A DNA stretch of 64,000 nt, from NCBI RefSeq assembly GCF_002940685.1, contig NZ_PNFP01000006.1, positions 62,001 to 126,000 of the forward strand. The letters are read 5' to 3'. Shown in pieces: positions 15,771 to 26,121 of this stretch. The DNA is from Ensifer adhaerens (lineage in GTDB: Bacteria; Pseudomonadota; Alphaproteobacteria; Rhizobiales; Rhizobiaceae). Under the pieces are notes generated by a model. That model saw only the letters and a list, made by a program, of their open reading frames with translations, had not been told where the DNA came from and searched no databases. The stretch's first letter is position 1. Each line of letters starts with the position of its first letter. A program made the translations under genes and the position numbers.

Positions 15771-16742
15771 ATGCGCTCCACCCTCGTTAGCCAGTTCGGC
15801 GATCCCCGGCAAGTGATTGCGCTGGTGGAAGCGGACCGCGTGGCGCCCGGCCCCGGCGAAGTCGAAGTGGCGTTGTCGCTCGCCTCAATCAACCCGTCCG
15901 ATCTGATCCCGGTGACAGGCGCCTACAGCGCCCGCACCACGCTGCCCTTCGTGCCGGGCTTCGAGGGCTTCGGCACGGTGACGCGCGTCGGCACCGGCGT
16001 GGCGGCGCTGAAGCCCGGCGACCGTGTCGTGCCGATCGGCGCCAGCGGCCTGTGGCAGGAGTATCTGATCAGGCCGGCCGCATGGTGCTTCACCCTGCCC
16101 GACGACATCGGCGAGACCGATGCGGCAACCTGCTACGTCAACCCCCTGACGGCGCTGCAACTGATCGAGGCACTGCGCGCGCATTTCGGCTCGCTTGACC
16201 GGCGTCGCATCGGCGTCACCGCGGCGAGATCGGCCATCGGCGGCATGCTGATGAAGCTTCTGGCCGGCGAAGGCGCCGATGCCACCGGCATCGTTCGCAG
16301 CGAGCGTAGCGCGGACCGGCTTGCGACCGAGGTTCCCGGTCGGGTCGTGCTCGGCGACGAGGACCGTATGCCGCAGCTTCGCCTCGATGCGATCATCGAT
16401 GCCGTCGGTGGTCCCTTCGCTGGCGATCTCATCCTGCGCACGCTCGAACCCGGCGGCGCCTTCATCCAGTATGGCGCGCTTAGCGGCGTGCCGGTGCCGC
16501 AGGCGGCGATCCAGACACGGCCGGACATCCGCTTCTCCTTCCTGTGGTTGCGGACCTGGGTGCATTCGGCAGGGCGCGCGGCGATCGAAGCGGCCTTTGC
16601 GAGAAGTTTCGACGGCCTCAGAAGCGGCCTGTTTTCGGGCAGGATCGCCGAGATCTATCCGCTAAGCCAGCTCGACGCGGCGCTCGCGCACCAGGCGGAT
16701 CCGCGCCGCGACGGCAAGCTGCTCATCGATCCGCGTTGTTGA
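15771..16742 (+). CDS. Zinc-independent MDR-family oxidoreductase (quinone reductase / trans-2-enoyl reductase-like)
   Basis: A 323-residue medium-chain dehydrogenase/reductase. The N-terminal GroES-like domain (I-N-P-S-D, then F-V-P-G-F-E-G-F-G-T-V and P-G-D-R-V-V-P) and the block T-C-Y-V-N-P-L-T-A-L resemble the quinone oxidoreductase and mitochondrial enoyl-CoA reductase branches, which use NADPH and lack the catalytic and structural zinc cysteines. The expected Rossmann G-x-G-x2-G appears degraded as T-A-A-R-S-A-I-G-G-M. The ATG at 15771 has GAGG 9 nt upstream and leaves only 16 bp to the divergent thioesterase start. Confidence 0.82.
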   Translation: MRSTLVSQFGDPRQVIALVEADRVAPGPGEVEVALSLASINPSDLIPVTGAYSARTTLPFVPGFEGFGTVTRVGTGVAALKPGDRVVPIGASGLWQEYLIRPAAWCFTLPDDIGETDAATCYVNPLTALQLIEALRAHFGSLDRRRIGVTAARSAIGGMLMKLLAGEGADATGIVRSERSADRLATEVPGRVVLGDEDRMPQLRLDAIIDAVGGPFAGDLILRTLEPGGAFIQYGALSGVPVPQAAIQTRPDIRFSFLWLRTWVHSAGRAAIEAAFARSFDGLRSGLFSGRIAEIYPLSQLDAALAHQADPRRDGKLLIDPRC

Positions 16743-16804
16743 AAATTCCGCCTTTCGGCGGCGTCAGCATGGACCTTCAGGGGTGGGCGCACTAGGTTTG
16801 CGCC

Positions 16805-17734
16805 ATGACCACGTTCCTCTATGAAAATCCGGTCTTTCTGGAACACGAGGTTCCGGAGGGGCATCCCGAACGGCCGGACCGGCTGAAGGCGCTGAACCTC
16901 GCGCTCGAGCATCCGAACTTCGCCGACCTCAAGCGGATCGAAGCGAAAAAGGGAAGCGAAGACCTCGTGTTGCTTGCCCACCCGGAAGAGCACCTGCGTG
17001 ACGTCAAGCGCGCCATTCCCGAGGAAGGGCTCAACCATTTCGAGGCGGATACCTATGCCAGCCCCTTGAGCCTCGACGCGGCGCTGACCGGGATCGGCGG
17101 GGCGACCGCTGCGGTCGACGCCGTCTTTACCGGCGAAACCGACAACGCCTTCGTCGCGGCGCGGCCGCCGGGGCACCACGCCGAGAAGAACAAGGCGATG
17201 GGCTTCTGTCTCTTCAACACTGTGGCGATCGCCGCGCGCTATGCCCAGAAGGTCCACGGCGCAGAACGCGTCGCGATCGTCGACTGGGACGTGCACCATG
17301 GCAACGGCACGCAGGACATCTTCTGGGACGACCCCTCGGTGCTCTTCTGCTCGACCCATCAGATGCCGCTCTATCCCGGCACCGGCGCCAAGGACGAGAC
17401 GGGCATCAAGGGCAACATCGTCAACGCGCCGCTGTCGCCGAACATGGGCAGCGACCATTTCCGCGAGGCGTTCCGCAGCCGCGTGCTTTCGGCGCTCACC
17501 AACTTCCGCCCGGATTTCATCCTGATCTCCGCCGGCTTCGACGCCCATCACCGCGATCCGCTGGCGCAGATCAATCTTGTCGCCGAGGATTTCGACTGGG
17601 CGACCGGTCGCCTGCACGAGATCGCCGATCGCAGCGCCGGCAACCGCATGGTCAGCCTGCTCGAAGGCGGCTATGACCTTCAGGGTCTGGCCGAATCGGC
17701 CGGCCTGCACATTTTGAGACTGATGAGAGGGTAA
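16805..17734 (+). CDS. Histone-deacetylase-family amidohydrolase (AcuC/acetylpolyamine amidohydrolase-like)
   Basis: Zinc amidohydrolase expected to remove acetyl groups from acetylated amines or protein lysines. The 309-residue protein retains all active-site parts: H124-H125 in R-P-P-G-H-H-A-E, zinc ligands D162 and H164 in [12 protein letters not shown]246 in [13 protein letters not shown], and the transition-state tyrosine Y290 in L-E-G-G-Y-D-L. The start M-T-T-F-L-Y-E-N-P is typical of the bacterial class II-like group. xseB starts 2 nt after its stop codon, so the two are co-transcribed. The true substrate is unknown. Confidence 0.92.
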   Translation: MTTFLYENPVFLEHEVPEGHPERPDRLKALNLALEHPNFADLKRIEAKKGSEDLVLLAHPEEHLRDVKRAIPEEGLNHFEADTYASPLSLDAALTGIGGATAAVDAVFTGETDNAFVAARPPGHHAEKNKAMGFCLFNTVAIAARYAQKVHGAERVAIVDWDVHHGNGTQDIFWDDPSVLFCSTHQMPLYPGTGAKDETGIKGNIVNAPLSPNMGSDHFREAFRSRVLSALTNFRPDFILISAGFDAHHRDPLAQINLVAEDFDWATGRLHEIADRSAGNRMVSLLEGGYDLQGLAESAGLHILRLMRG

Positions 17735-17736
17735 GC

Positions 17737-17988
17737 ATGAACACCACGACGCAACCGGACGTTTCCGCCCTCTCCTTCGAGCAGGCCGTCGAGGAACTGG
17801 AGCGGATCGTCTCGGCGCTGGAGCGCGGCGATGTCGCCCTCGACAAGTCGATCGAGATCTACGAGCGCGGCGAAGCGCTGAAGAAGCATTGCGAGGCGCT
17901 GTTGAAGGCAGCCGAAGACCGCATCGAGAAGATCCGCCTCGACCGCGCCGGCAAGCCGCAGGGCGTGGAGCCGCTGGACGCCGACTGA
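17737..17988 (+). CDS. xseB: Exodeoxyribonuclease VII small subunit
   Basis: Small subunit of the single-strand-specific exonuclease VII, which wraps several XseB copies on one XseA. The 83-residue chain has the family core [14 protein letters not shown] followed by [12 protein letters not shown] and a helical [10 protein letters not shown] segment. It lies 2 nt after the HDAC-like gene. xseA is not in this window. Confidence 0.93.
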   Translation: MNTTTQPDVSALSFEQAVEELERIVSALERGDVALDKSIEIYERGEALKKHCEALLKAAEDRIEKIRLDRAGKPQGVEPLDAD

Positions 17989-18134
17989 GGCGCCGGAGCG
18001 CCCAGCCGTAGGCGTGAAGGAAGCTCCTGGAGATTGATCGTCGCGCGGAAACGCTGCGTCCTTGCTTCGCCCCTACCCGGCTGATGTTCCAGGCGTTAGT
18101 ACTTGATGCGACAGCAAAAACGGGAGCACGCGCC

Positions 18135-19058
18135 ATGTCCTTCTTTCCAGGCCCCGACCCGCTCGCCGGCGACAAGCCCGCCTGCGATGCCATCGAACAT
18201 CTGATCGTTCCACGCACCAGCGACATCGGCGGCCTGCAGGTTCGTCGCGCCCTGCCGACGGCCAAGCGTCGCCTGGTCGGCCCCTTCATCTTCTTCGATC
18301 GCATGGGCCCGGCGCTGCTTCGCGCCGGCGAGGCGATCGACGTGCGCCCGCACCCGCATATCGGCCTTTCAACCGTCACCTATCTCTTCGACGGCGAGAT
18401 CAAGCACCGCGACAGCCTCGGCACCGAGATGGTCATCCGTCCCGGCGACGTGAACCTGATGACCGCCGGCCGCGGCATCGTGCATTCCGAGCGTTCGCCG
18501 GAAAACCAGCGCGGCCACGACCGCTCGATCTCCGGTCTGCAGACCTGGCTGGCGCTGCCCGACCACAAGGAAGAAATCGACCCGATCTTCAGCCACACCG
18601 AAGAACGCATGCTGCCGCATATGAGCGACGACGGCATCAAGGCGCGGGTGGTGATCGGCAACTTCGAAGGTGCGAAGTCACCGGTCTCGGTGTTCAGCGA
18701 CACGATCTATGTCGACCTCGCCATCGCGCCTGGCAAAAGCGCTCCCTTTGCCGCGCAATGGGAAGAGCGTGCGCTCTACATCCTCTCGGGCGAGGCGATC
18801 ATTGCCGGCGACCATTTCGCCGACAACCAGCTGCTCGTCTTCCGCGCCGGCGACGAGATCACGGTGACGGCGGGATCGCAAGGCTGTCACGTCATGCTCT
18901 TCGGCGGCGCTGCCCTCGGGTCTGCCCGCCACATCTGGTGGAACTTCGTGTCCTCGTCCAAGGAGCGCATCGACAAGGCCAAGGAAGAGTGGCGCACCGG
19001 CCGCTTCGACATCGTGCCCGGCGACGAGGAAGAGTTCGTTCCGCTGCCCGAAGGCTGA
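18135..19058 (+). CDS. Pirin-family bicupin protein
   Basis: A 307-residue pirin homologue. The metal site of pirins is present: H73 and H75 in R-P-H-P-H-I-G-L, then H117 and E119 in G-I-V-H-S-E-R-S. Bacterial pirins are iron proteins; some are quercetin 2,3-dioxygenases and others regulate metabolism, so the role is open. The ATG at 18135 has GGGAG 9 nt upstream; a longer frame from 18084 has less support. No clear operon partner; dxs begins 223 bp later. Confidence 0.9.
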   Translation: MSFFPGPDPLAGDKPACDAIEHLIVPRTSDIGGLQVRRALPTAKRRLVGPFIFFDRMGPALLRAGEAIDVRPHPHIGLSTVTYLFDGEIKHRDSLGTEMVIRPGDVNLMTAGRGIVHSERSPENQRGHDRSISGLQTWLALPDHKEEIDPIFSHTEERMLPHMSDDGIKARVVIGNFEGAKSPVSVFSDTIYVDLAIAPGKSAPFAAQWEERALYILSGEAIIAGDHFADNQLLVFRAGDEITVTAGSQGCHVMLFGGAALGSARHIWWNFVSSSKERIDKAKEEWRTGRFDIVPGDEEEFVPLPEG

Positions 19059-19120
19059 TTTCGACCTAAAGTGGAACAGAATGCCTGCAGAAAACCGCGC
19101 AACATTGCCTCATGGCGCTT

Positions 19121-19136
19121 GAATCGATTTCGATTC
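19121..19136. promoter_or_regulatory. 16-bp palindrome in the pirin-dxs gap
   Basis: GAATCGA-TT-TCGATTC is a perfect inverted repeat, and a further half-site GAATC follows at 19140. The location 145 bp upstream of the dxs start would suit an operator, but it may equally be part of a dispersed repeat. Confidence 0.35.
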
Positions 19137-19281
19137 ACAGAATCATGCGCTAGTCTCTTGGTCTGTGACGCAGGAATGCCTAGTTTTGCATTCAGCAACG
19201 ATTGCGTCTAAAGAGCCGCTTCGACGGTACCCACCAACTATCGCGCGCCCGGCCTTTTGGGGCGCGCATGAGGCATGCAGC

Positions 19282-21219
19282 GTGACACAACTGCCAACCA
19301 ATCCGATGCCGGCTACTCCCTTGCTCGACAAGGTGACCTATCCCGACGATCTGAAGAAGGTCGACGACAAGGATCTGCCGCAGCTTGCCGGAGAAGTCCG
19401 GGCGGAGATGATCGACGCAGTGTCACGCACCGGCGGCCATCTCGGCGCGGGCCTTGGCGTCGTCGAGCTGACGATCGCCATCCACAAGGTCTTCAACACC
19501 CCGCATGACCGGCTGATCTTCGATGTCGGCCACCAGTGCTATCCGCACAAGATCCTGACCGGCCGGCGCGACCGCATCCGCACGCTCCGCCAGGAAGGCG
19601 GCCTGTCGGGCTTCACCCGCCGCGCCGAGAGCGAATACGACCCCTTTGGTGCGGCCCATTCCTCGACCTCGATTTCCGCCGGTCTCGGCATGGCGGTCGC
19701 AGCCGACCTCGACGGCAAGAACCGCAACGTGATTGCCGTCATCGGCGACGGCGCGCTTTCGGCGGGCATGGCCTATGAGGCGCTGAACAATGCCGGCGCG
19801 CTCGACGCGCGGCTGATCGTCATCCTCAACGACAATGACATGTCGATCGCGCCGCCGACAGGCGCCATGAGCGCCTATCTGGCGCGCCTTGCCTCCGGTC
19901 GCACCTATATGGGCATCCGGGAGGTCGGCAAGAAGCTGACCGCCTATCTCGGCAAGACCGTCGACCGCGCGATCACCCGCGCCGTCGAGCATGCCCGCGG
20001 CTACGTCACCGGCGGCACGCTCTTCGAAGAGATGGGCTTCTACCATATCGGTCCGATCGACGGCCATTCCTTCGACCACCTGCTGCCGGTGCTGCGCAAC
20101 GTGCGCGACAACGCCAAGGGCCCGGTGCTGATCCATGTGGTGACGCAGAAGGGCAAGGGCTATCCGCCGGCCGAGGCCGCCGCCGACAAGTATCACGGCG
20201 TCAACAAGTTCGATGTCATCACCGGCGCCCAGGCGAAGGCCAAGCCGAACGCGCCCGCCTATACCTCCGTCTTTGCCGATGCGCTGACGCAGGAAGCGGG
20301 CTTCGACGACAAGATCGTCGCCGTCACCGCCGCCATGCCGTCCGGCACCGGCCTCGACAGGTTCGCCAAGGTACACCCGTCGCGCTGCTTCGATGTCGGC
20401 ATTGCCGAACAGCACGCCGTCACCTTTGCTGCCGGCCTTGCCGCCGAAGGCTACAAGCCTTTCGCAGCCCTCTATTCGACCTTCCTGCAGCGTGGTTACG
20501 ACCAGGTGGTACACGACGTGGCGATCCAGGGTCTGCCGGTGCGCTTCCCGATCGACCGCGCCGGTTTCGTCGGCGCCGACGGGCCGACGCATGCGGGTTC
20601 GTTCGATACGACCTATCTCGCCACACTTCCGGGCTTCGTGGTGATGGCGGCTGCCGACGAGGCGGAACTGAAGCACATGGTGCGCACCGCTGCTGCCTAT
20701 GACGCCGGCCCGATCTCGTTCCGCTACCCGCGCGGCGAAGGTGTGGGCGTCGAAATGCCGGAACGCGGCGAGATCCTCGAAATCGGCAAAGGTCGCCTCA
20801 TCAAGCAGGGCTCCAAGGTGGCGCTGCTTTCCTTCGGCACCCGCCTTGCCGACTGTCTGGCGGCTGCCGAAGACCTCGACGCCGCCGGGCTTTCGACCAC
20901 CGTTGCAGACGCCCGCTTCGCGAAGCCCCTTGACCATGACCTCATCCGTGAGCTTGCGCGCAACCACGAGGTGCTGATCACCATCGAGGAAGGTGCCGTC
21001 GGCGGCTTTGCCAGTCACGTCCTGCAGTTCCTCGCCGAAGACGGCCTGCTCGACGGCGACCTCAAGGTTCGCCCGATGGTCATGCCCGACATCTGGATGG
21101 AACAGGCCAAGCCCGAGGCGATGTACGCCGCCGCCGGCCTCGACCGCGCCGGCATCGTGTCGACCGTCTTCAAGGCGCTCGGCCAGAAGCAGGATATCGG
21201 CATCGGCGCCGCCGGCTGA
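19282..21219 (+). CDS. dxs: 1-Deoxy-D-xylulose-5-phosphate synthase
   Basis: Thiamine-diphosphate enzyme joining pyruvate and glyceraldehyde 3-phosphate, the first and flux-controlling step of the MEP isoprenoid pathway, and a source for thiamine and pyridoxal. The 645-residue protein shows the N-terminal [10 protein letters not shown], the ThDP motif [16 protein letters not shown], and the second-domain F-D-V-G-I-A-E-Q-H and R-Y-P-R-G. The GTG at 19282 is chosen because GAGG lies 8 nt before it; the ATG at 19306 has no ribosome-binding site. A strong terminator follows the stop codon. Confidence 0.95.
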   Translation: MTQLPTNPMPATPLLDKVTYPDDLKKVDDKDLPQLAGEVRAEMIDAVSRTGGHLGAGLGVVELTIAIHKVFNTPHDRLIFDVGHQCYPHKILTGRRDRIRTLRQEGGLSGFTRRAESEYDPFGAAHSSTSISAGLGMAVAADLDGKNRNVIAVIGDGALSAGMAYEALNNAGALDARLIVILNDNDMSIAPPTGAMSAYLARLASGRTYMGIREVGKKLTAYLGKTVDRAITRAVEHARGYVTGGTLFEEMGFYHIGPIDGHSFDHLLPVLRNVRDNAKGPVLIHVVTQKGKGYPPAEAAADKYHGVNKFDVITGAQAKAKPNAPAYTSVFADALTQEAGFDDKIVAVTAAMPSGTGLDRFAKVHPSRCFDVGIAEQHAVTFAAGLAAEGYKPFAALYSTFLQRGYDQVVHDVAIQGLPVRFPIDRAGFVGADGPTHAGSFDTTYLATLPGFVVMAAADEAELKHMVRTAAAYDAGPISFRYPRGEGVGVEMPERGEILEIGKGRLIKQGSKVALLSFGTRLADCLAAAEDLDAAGLSTTVADARFAKPLDHDLIRELARNHEVLITIEEGAVGGFASHVLQFLAEDGLLDGDLKVRPMVMPDIWMEQAKPEAMYAAAGLDRAGIVSTVFKALGQKQDIGIGAAG

Positions 21220-21246
21220 CACGAACGGCGCCTCGCTTAAAAAACG

Positions 21247-21271
21247 AAACCCCGGCTCTGGTCGGGGTTTT
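21247..21271 (+). terminator. Rho-independent terminator of dxs
   Basis: AAACCCCG and CGGGGTTT form an 8-bp stem with an 8-nt loop, followed by TTGCTTT, 28 nt after the dxs stop codon. Confidence 0.85.
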
Positions 21272-21499
21272 GCTTTATGCGGCTACCGTTGGAGACCCCG
21301 CCTGCGCCATTGCTCTGTTGCCACGAGACAAAGGCCGCGGGGTTGAACCGCTCGGCGGGGGCGACTGGTGTAGCGCGGGCCAGGCGGACGGTAGGTATTC
21401 CCAGATTTCTTGGGTTTCCTGGCTATTAAGCCCTAAGCGCATCGTCGCTCAGACCATGGGGGGCTTGCCATTGCGGCGGCAAGTCGCCATGAGAAACAC

Positions 21500-22270
21500 A
21501 TGTCAGAAGATCGCCAGAACGAAGAACACAAGAACCGGGTCCGTCTCGACCAGCTGCTGCTGAACTCAGGACTGGTCGCCAGCCGTGCCCGCGCCCGTGA
21601 CGCCATCCAGCGCGGCACCGTCAAGGTCGACGGCCGCACGGTCACCAAGGCCGCGTCGATGTTTGCCGAGAGCGTGACGATCACCATCGACGATCCGGCG
21701 CAGGACTATGTCTCGCGCGCCGCGCTGAAGCTGGTCGCAGCGCTCGATCATTTCGGGCTCGATCCCTCAGGCGCAAGCTGTCTCGATATCGGCGCCTCGA
21801 CCGGCGGCTTTACCGAGGTGCTGTTGAAGCGCGGCGCCGATCACGTCGTTGCCGTCGACGTCGGCCATGGCCAGATCCATCCGCGTATCGAGGGCGACGA
21901 GCGCGTCACCAGTATCGAGGGCCTCAATGCCCGCGCGATGACCGAGGAGGATATCGACGACCGCGAAGTTACCTTCGTCGTCTCCGACGTTTCCTTCATC
22001 TCGCTGAAACTCGCGCTGCCCCCGGCGCTCGACATGGCGCTGCCCGGTTCGCACTGCATCCTGCTCGTAAAGCCGCAGTTCGAGGCGGGGCGTGACGCGA
22101 TCAGCAAGGCCGGCCTGCTGAAGGACCCCGACAGCGCACCTGATGTCGCCGCCGAACTCGAGCGCTGGCTTGTCGAAGACATGGGCTGGCAGAGCCTTGG
22201 GCTCATCCCCTCGCCTATTGCCGGCGGCGACGGCAATGTCGAGTTTCTGCTGGCAGGCAAGAAGCCATGA
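21500..22270 (+). CDS. tlyA: TlyA-family rRNA 2'-O-methyltransferase
   Basis: A 256-residue protein with an N-terminal S4 RNA-binding domain (about 15-75, V-R-L-D-Q-L-L-L-N-S-G-L-V) and a FtsJ/RrmJ-type methyltransferase domain. The SAM site is L-D-I-G-A-S-T-G-G-F-T-E-V-L-L, and catalytic K-D-K-E candidates are in R-A-A-L-K-L-V, V-V-S-D-V-S-F, L-V-K-P-Q-F-E and N-V-E-F-L-L. TlyA methylates 16S and/or 23S rRNA and affects capreomycin sensitivity in mycobacteria; older hemolysin naming is unlikely to apply. The next gene overlaps it by 4 nt (ATGA), so they form an RNA-modification operon. Confidence 0.92.
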   Translation: MSEDRQNEEHKNRVRLDQLLLNSGLVASRARARDAIQRGTVKVDGRTVTKAASMFAESVTITIDDPAQDYVSRAALKLVAALDHFGLDPSGASCLDIGASTGGFTEVLLKRGADHVVAVDVGHGQIHPRIEGDERVTSIEGLNARAMTEEDIDDREVTFVVSDVSFISLKLALPPALDMALPGSHCILLVKPQFEAGRDAISKAGLLKDPDSAPDVAAELERWLVEDMGWQSLGLIPSPIAGGDGNVEFLLAGKKP

Positions 22271-23517
22271 GCACCGAAGCCGTCACCATCAAACGGCTGG
22301 GCGCGCAGGGCGACGGCATTGCCGACGGTCCGGACGGGCCGGTCTACGCACCCTTCACCCTGCCCGGCGAGAGCGTGGCGCTCGCCGTCAACAAGTCGCA
22401 CGGCACGCTGATTTCGCTGCGAGAAGCATCCCCCGAGCGCATCGAACCACACTGTCGGCACTTCGGGCCTGACGGTGTCAACGGCACCTGCGGTGGCTGT
22501 ACGATGCAGCATGCCTCGGACACACTCTACCACGGCTTCAAGCGCGATCTCGTCATCGCCGCGCTGAAGTCGAAGGGGCTGACGCCCGATGTCGCGCCGC
22601 TCGTCACCGCTGCGCCTGGCCAGCGCCGCCGCGCGGTCTTCACCGCCCGCAAGACCGAGAAGGAGCTGCTCCTCGGCTTCAACCAGGCAGAAAGTCACCA
22701 TATCGTCGCGATTTCGGAATGTCCGATCGCGAGCCCGGGCATCGTCTCGAAGCTCGCGACCATCGCCAAGATCGGCGCGGCCATGGCCGTCAACGCCGAA
22801 CCGTTCCGCATCACCGTGCTCGAAACGCTCTCCGGTCTCGACCTCTCGGTCGACGGCATCAAGAAGCTCGACGACCGCGAACGCCGCCGCACGGTCGAAG
22901 CCGTGCTCGGCGAGCGCGGGATTGCCCGCGTCAGCCTCAACGGCGAAATCATCGTCGAGCCGGTAAAGCCTGTGATCGATTTCGGTGGCGTCTCGGTTTC
23001 GCCGCCGCCCGGCAGCTTCACCCAGGCGACGGCGGAGGCCGAAGAGGCGATGGCGAAGCTGGTGCTCGATCATCTCGGCAAGGCCAAGCGCGTCGCCGAT
23101 CTCTTTGCCGGCTGCGGCACCTTCGCGCTGCGGATCGCCCGCAAGGCGCGCGTGCATGCGGTCGAAGGCGAGGACACGGCGCTGAAGGCCCTCGATCTGG
23201 CGGCGCGCAATACGCAGGGGCTCAAGCCCGTCACCATCGAGAAGCGTGACCTTTTCCGCCGCCCGCTGATGGCACAGGAACTGAAGGTCTTCGATGCCAT
23301 CGTCTTCGATCCACCGCGCGCCGGTGCGGAAGTCCAATGTCACGAGATTGCCCGCTCCGGCGTCAAGAAGGTCGTTGCCGTCTCCTGCAATCCGGTGACG
23401 CTTGCGCGCGATCTATCGATCCTTGTCGCCGCCGGATACCGCATCACCTCCGTGACGCCGATCGATCAGTTCCTCTGGTCGGCCCATGTCGAGGCAGTGG
23501 TCACGCTTGAGAAATGA
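22267..23517 (+). CDS. Class I SAM-dependent RNA (uracil-5-)-methyltransferase, RumA/RlmD-like
   Basis: A 416-residue m5U methyltransferase. An N-terminal TRAM-like beta domain (about 5-55) is followed by candidate 4Fe-4S ligands C63, C75, C78 and C152. The SAM site is V-A-D-L-F-A-G-C-G-T-F, the F-D-P-P-R-A-G motif is present, and the catalytic nucleophile is C374 in V-A-V-S-C-N-P-V-T-L. The target nucleotide in rRNA or tRNA is not predictable. It is coupled to tlyA by an ATGA overlap and ends 3 nt before a bidirectional hairpin. Confidence 0.92.
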   Translation: MSTEAVTIKRLGAQGDGIADGPDGPVYAPFTLPGESVALAVNKSHGTLISLREASPERIEPHCRHFGPDGVNGTCGGCTMQHASDTLYHGFKRDLVIAALKSKGLTPDVAPLVTAAPGQRRRAVFTARKTEKELLLGFNQAESHHIVAISECPIASPGIVSKLATIAKIGAAMAVNAEPFRITVLETLSGLDLSVDGIKKLDDRERRRTVEAVLGERGIARVSLNGEIIVEPVKPVIDFGGVSVSPPPGSFTQATAEAEEAMAKLVLDHLGKAKRVADLFAGCGTFALRIARKARVHAVEGEDTALKALDLAARNTQGLKPVTIEKRDLFRRPLMAQELKVFDAIVFDPPRAGAEVQCHEIARSGVKKVVAVSCNPVTLARDLSILVAAGYRITSVTPIDQFLWSAHVEAVVTLEK

Positions 23518-23520
23518 GAA

Positions 23521-23542
23521 AGGCCCGGTTTTCCGGGCCCTT
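23521..23542. terminator. Bidirectional terminator between convergent genes
   Basis: AGGCCCGG-TTTT-CCGGGCCCT forms a GC-rich stem with a tetraloop between the RNA methyltransferase (plus) and the first chemoreceptor (minus). The minus side is followed by CTTTCTC. Confidence 0.75.
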
Positions 23543-23616
23543 CCGTTTGACTTGAAGCGTTTGTCAGATCGATTCACGCAGGCGCGCTATCTATCTGTTC
23601 TATATTCCTTTTCGGC

Positions 23617-25833
23617 TCATGCTGCGCGGCGGCGGTGTCCGCCGCCGCCCGCGCGAGCGCCCTGCCCGTCCGCGAGGTTGAACTGGGCGAGCAGCGCGTT
23701 GAGCGAGGCGGCTTCGGAGGCAAGGCCGTGGCTTGCCGCCGTCTGCTCCTCGACCATGGCGGCGTTCTGCTGCGTGCCCTGGTCCATGGTGTTGACGGCC
23801 GTGTTGATCTCCTGAAGACCGGTCGACTGTTCGCGCGTTGCCGTCACGATCGCGCTGACATGCCTGTTGATCTCCTGCACCTCGGCAACGATCGTCTCCA
23901 GCGCCTTGCCGGTGTCGCCAACCAGGCTCACGCCGCTCCGGACCTGGTTGCCCGAGGTGGTGATCAGCGCCTTGATCTCCTTGGCCGCCTGCGCAGAGCG
24001 CTGGGCGAGTTCACGCACTTCCTGGGCGACGACGGCAAAACCCTTGCCGGCTTCACCCGCGCGAGCCGCCTCGACCCCGGCGTTCAACGCCAGCAGGTTC
24101 GTCTGGAAGGCGATGTCGTCGATGACGCCGATGATGTTGGAGATCTCGCCCGAGGACTTTTCGATCGCGTGCATGGCATCGACGGCATTGGCAACGACTT
24201 CACCGGACTTTTCCGCACCGGCACGGGTGCGGGCAACGAGCGCGCCGACCTCCTCGGCCCGGCGGGCGGAGTCCTTGACGGTGGTGGTGATTTCCTCAAG
24301 GGCTGCGGCGGTCTCTTCGACCGAGGCGGCCTGCTGCTCGGTGCGGCGGGCAAGATCGTCGGCGGCCGAGCGGATCTCGGAGGCACCGGCATCGATGCCG
24401 CGGGCGTTGGCACCGACGGCGCAGAGCGTGTCGTGGAGCTTGGCGACCGAGTTGTTGAAGTCGGCGCGCAGGCGATCGAGACGATCGGCGAAGGGATTGT
24501 CGATGCGGTAGGCGAGATCGCCGTCGGCCAGACGGCCGAGGCCTGCCGCAAGACCGTCGACGGCCTGCTGGATCTCGGCTGCGTCGCGCGCCTTCTGCGC
24601 CTCGCGCTCCAGACGCTCGCGCTCCGACAGCGAGCGGTTCGCGTCCGCTTCGTTTTCGAGCTGCATCTTGGCGATCGTCGCATCGCGCAGGACTCGCAGC
24701 GACCGGGCAAGATCGCCGATCTCGTCCTTGCGCTCGGCTTCCGACAGGTCAACGTCGGTTTCACCGGCGGCGATCTGGCCGGTGACACCGATGACAGCAG
24801 CGACACGCTTGCGGAAGCGGCTGGCAAGCGTCCAGCCGACCAGGATCATGATGGCCGCCGCAACGGCGATGACGGCGATCGAAATCATCGCGAGCTGTGA
24901 AAGGCCGGCAAAAACGGTCGCTTCCGGAACGGAGACGACCACGTACCAGACGGTGTCCGGCAGCAGATTGACGGACACGGCGACCGCGAGATGGGCGCTG
25001 CCATCGGTGTGCTTCAACGCGAAGGCCTGGCCGGTGTGGTTCAAGAGGTCGCCCCAGCCCTCGCCTTGCAGAGGCGTGTCCTTCAGCACCTTGCCAAGCA
25101 CCTTGGCGTCCGGGTGGCTGATGATGCTGCCGTCCTTGCTCAAGAGCGACACGAAACCGGTGCCGAAGGGCTTCAGCTTGGCAAGTTCGGTCGAGAGTTC
25201 GCCGAGCGCCATGTCGACGCCGACCACACCGATGAAGGCGCCGTCCTTCTTGAGCGGCACCATGATCGAGGTCATCAGCACGTCCTTGCCGTTGATCGGG
25301 TAGACATAGGGCTCGGTGACCATGTCGAGACCGGTCTTCTTCGGGATCTGGTAGTAGTCGCCGGGGCCAGGCTTGTCGTAGTCGGCGAGCGCCTCGTGGA
25401 TCACCTTGTCGCCGGAGCGGGCGATATAGGGAACGAAGCGGCCGGTCGCATCATGGCCCGGCTTGCCGACGAACTCGGCATCCTTGCCGTCGAAGGCGTT
25501 GGGCTCCCAACCGGTGCTCATTCCGACGGCAAGCGGATTGTCGACGATCCAGCGTTTCATCAGGATTTCGATTTCGGCGCGCGACGGCTCGCCGGTGCCT
25601 TTCACCGCATAGAGGGCGGAGCGGATGTTGTTCGCCAGCGTCTTCCCTTCGGCGAACTTGGTCTCGACGCTGCGCGCGCTTGCAGAAGCCGCGTTGGTCA
25701 TCTCGGCAATGCTGCGCTCGCGCAGTTGCTGATAGGAGAGCCAGAAGACGACGGCGGCGGTGACCATCGAGGTCAAAAGGCCGGTCATCACGATGGCGAA
25801 CATGTTTCTTGCCGTTGCAGTCTTTAGGATCAC
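23617..25833 (-). CDS. Methyl-accepting chemotaxis protein with periplasmic Cache sensor
   Basis: A 738-residue chemoreceptor: membrane helix about 10-35, a long periplasmic Cache domain (about 40-310, with [40 protein letters not shown]), second membrane helix about 320-345, HAMP, a second HAMP-like linker and the cytoplasmic signalling hairpin ([20 protein letters not shown]). The Cache lacks the amino-acid motif seen in its neighbour, so the ligand is different and unknown. The GTG at 25833 is chosen because GAGGGGAG lies 7 nt upstream. From [10 protein letters not shown] to near the end it is almost identical to the next receptor, including a 146-nt block without any difference. No CheR-docking pentapeptide is seen at the end. 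Confidence 0.92.
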   Translation of the reverse strand: MILKTATARNMFAIVMTGLLTSMVTAAVVFWLSYQQLRERSIAEMTNAASASARSVETKFAEGKTLANNIRSALYAVKGTGEPSRAEIEILMKRWIVDNPLAVGMSTGWEPNAFDGKDAEFVGKPGHDATGRFVPYIARSGDKVIHEALADYDKPGPGDYYQIPKKTGLDMVTEPYVYPINGKDVLMTSIMVPLKKDGAFIGVVGVDMALGELSTELAKLKPFGTGFVSLLSKDGSIISHPDAKVLGKVLKDTPLQGEGWGDLLNHTGQAFALKHTDGSAHLAVAVSVNLLPDTVWYVVVSVPEATVFAGLSQLAMISIAVIAVAAAIMILVGWTLASRFRKRVAAVIGVTGQIAAGETDVDLSEAERKDEIGDLARSLRVLRDATIAKMQLENEADANRSLSERERLEREAQKARDAAEIQQAVDGLAAGLGRLADGDLAYRIDNPFADRLDRLRADFNNSVAKLHDTLCAVGANARGIDAGASEIRSAADDLARRTEQQAASVEETAAALEEITTTVKDSARRAEEVGALVARTRAGAEKSGEVVANAVDAMHAIEKSSGEISNIIGVIDDIAFQTNLLALNAGVEAARAGEAGKGFAVVAQEVRELAQRSAQAAKEIKALITTSGNQVRSGVSLVGDTGKALETIVAEVQEINRHVSAIVTATREQSTGLQEINTAVNTMDQGTQQNAAMVEEQTAASHGLASEAASLNALLAQFNLADGQGARAGGGGHRRRAA

Positions 25834-26075
25834 CGTATGTCTCCCCTCGCGCTTCAACCGTTCCGGTCGTGCGCGGCCAAATCATCGTTTGCGAGCATTG
25901 GGACAGGTGTCTGGAACACATCGCGATGATGAATGCCTGAAGGCGACGTGCGGGGCGAAGTCATTTCGCGGCGAGGAAACGGTATGCGCGACCGCTTTAT
26001 CAAAGCTTAAGAAACAAGGAGATGAATCGCGATCCTGCAGTGAAAAGCGAGAATCCTGATGCAGTGCGCAAAGAA

Positions 26076-26097
26076 AAGGCCCGGTCTCCCGGGCCTT
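26076..26097 (-). terminator. Terminator of the second chemoreceptor gene
   Basis: AAGGCCCGG and CCGGGCCTT form a 9-bp perfect stem with a tetraloop, 25 nt beyond the stop codon; on the minus strand it runs into TTCTTTGCG. It is nearly the same hairpin as at 23521, fitting duplication of the whole gene with its terminator. Confidence 0.85.
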
Positions 26098-26121
26098 CTG
26101 CTTGTCGAATAACGGCGAGGA

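Noticed and set aside
19423-21222. A 599-codon minus-strand frame opposite dxs
   Set aside because: The plus-strand Dxs motifs are unambiguous; the shadow is a product of codon bias.
21272-21499. Gap before tlyA checked for a structured small RNA or tRNA
   Set aside because: There are scattered GC-rich complementary bits, but no cloverleaf, 6S-like or other pattern I can support.
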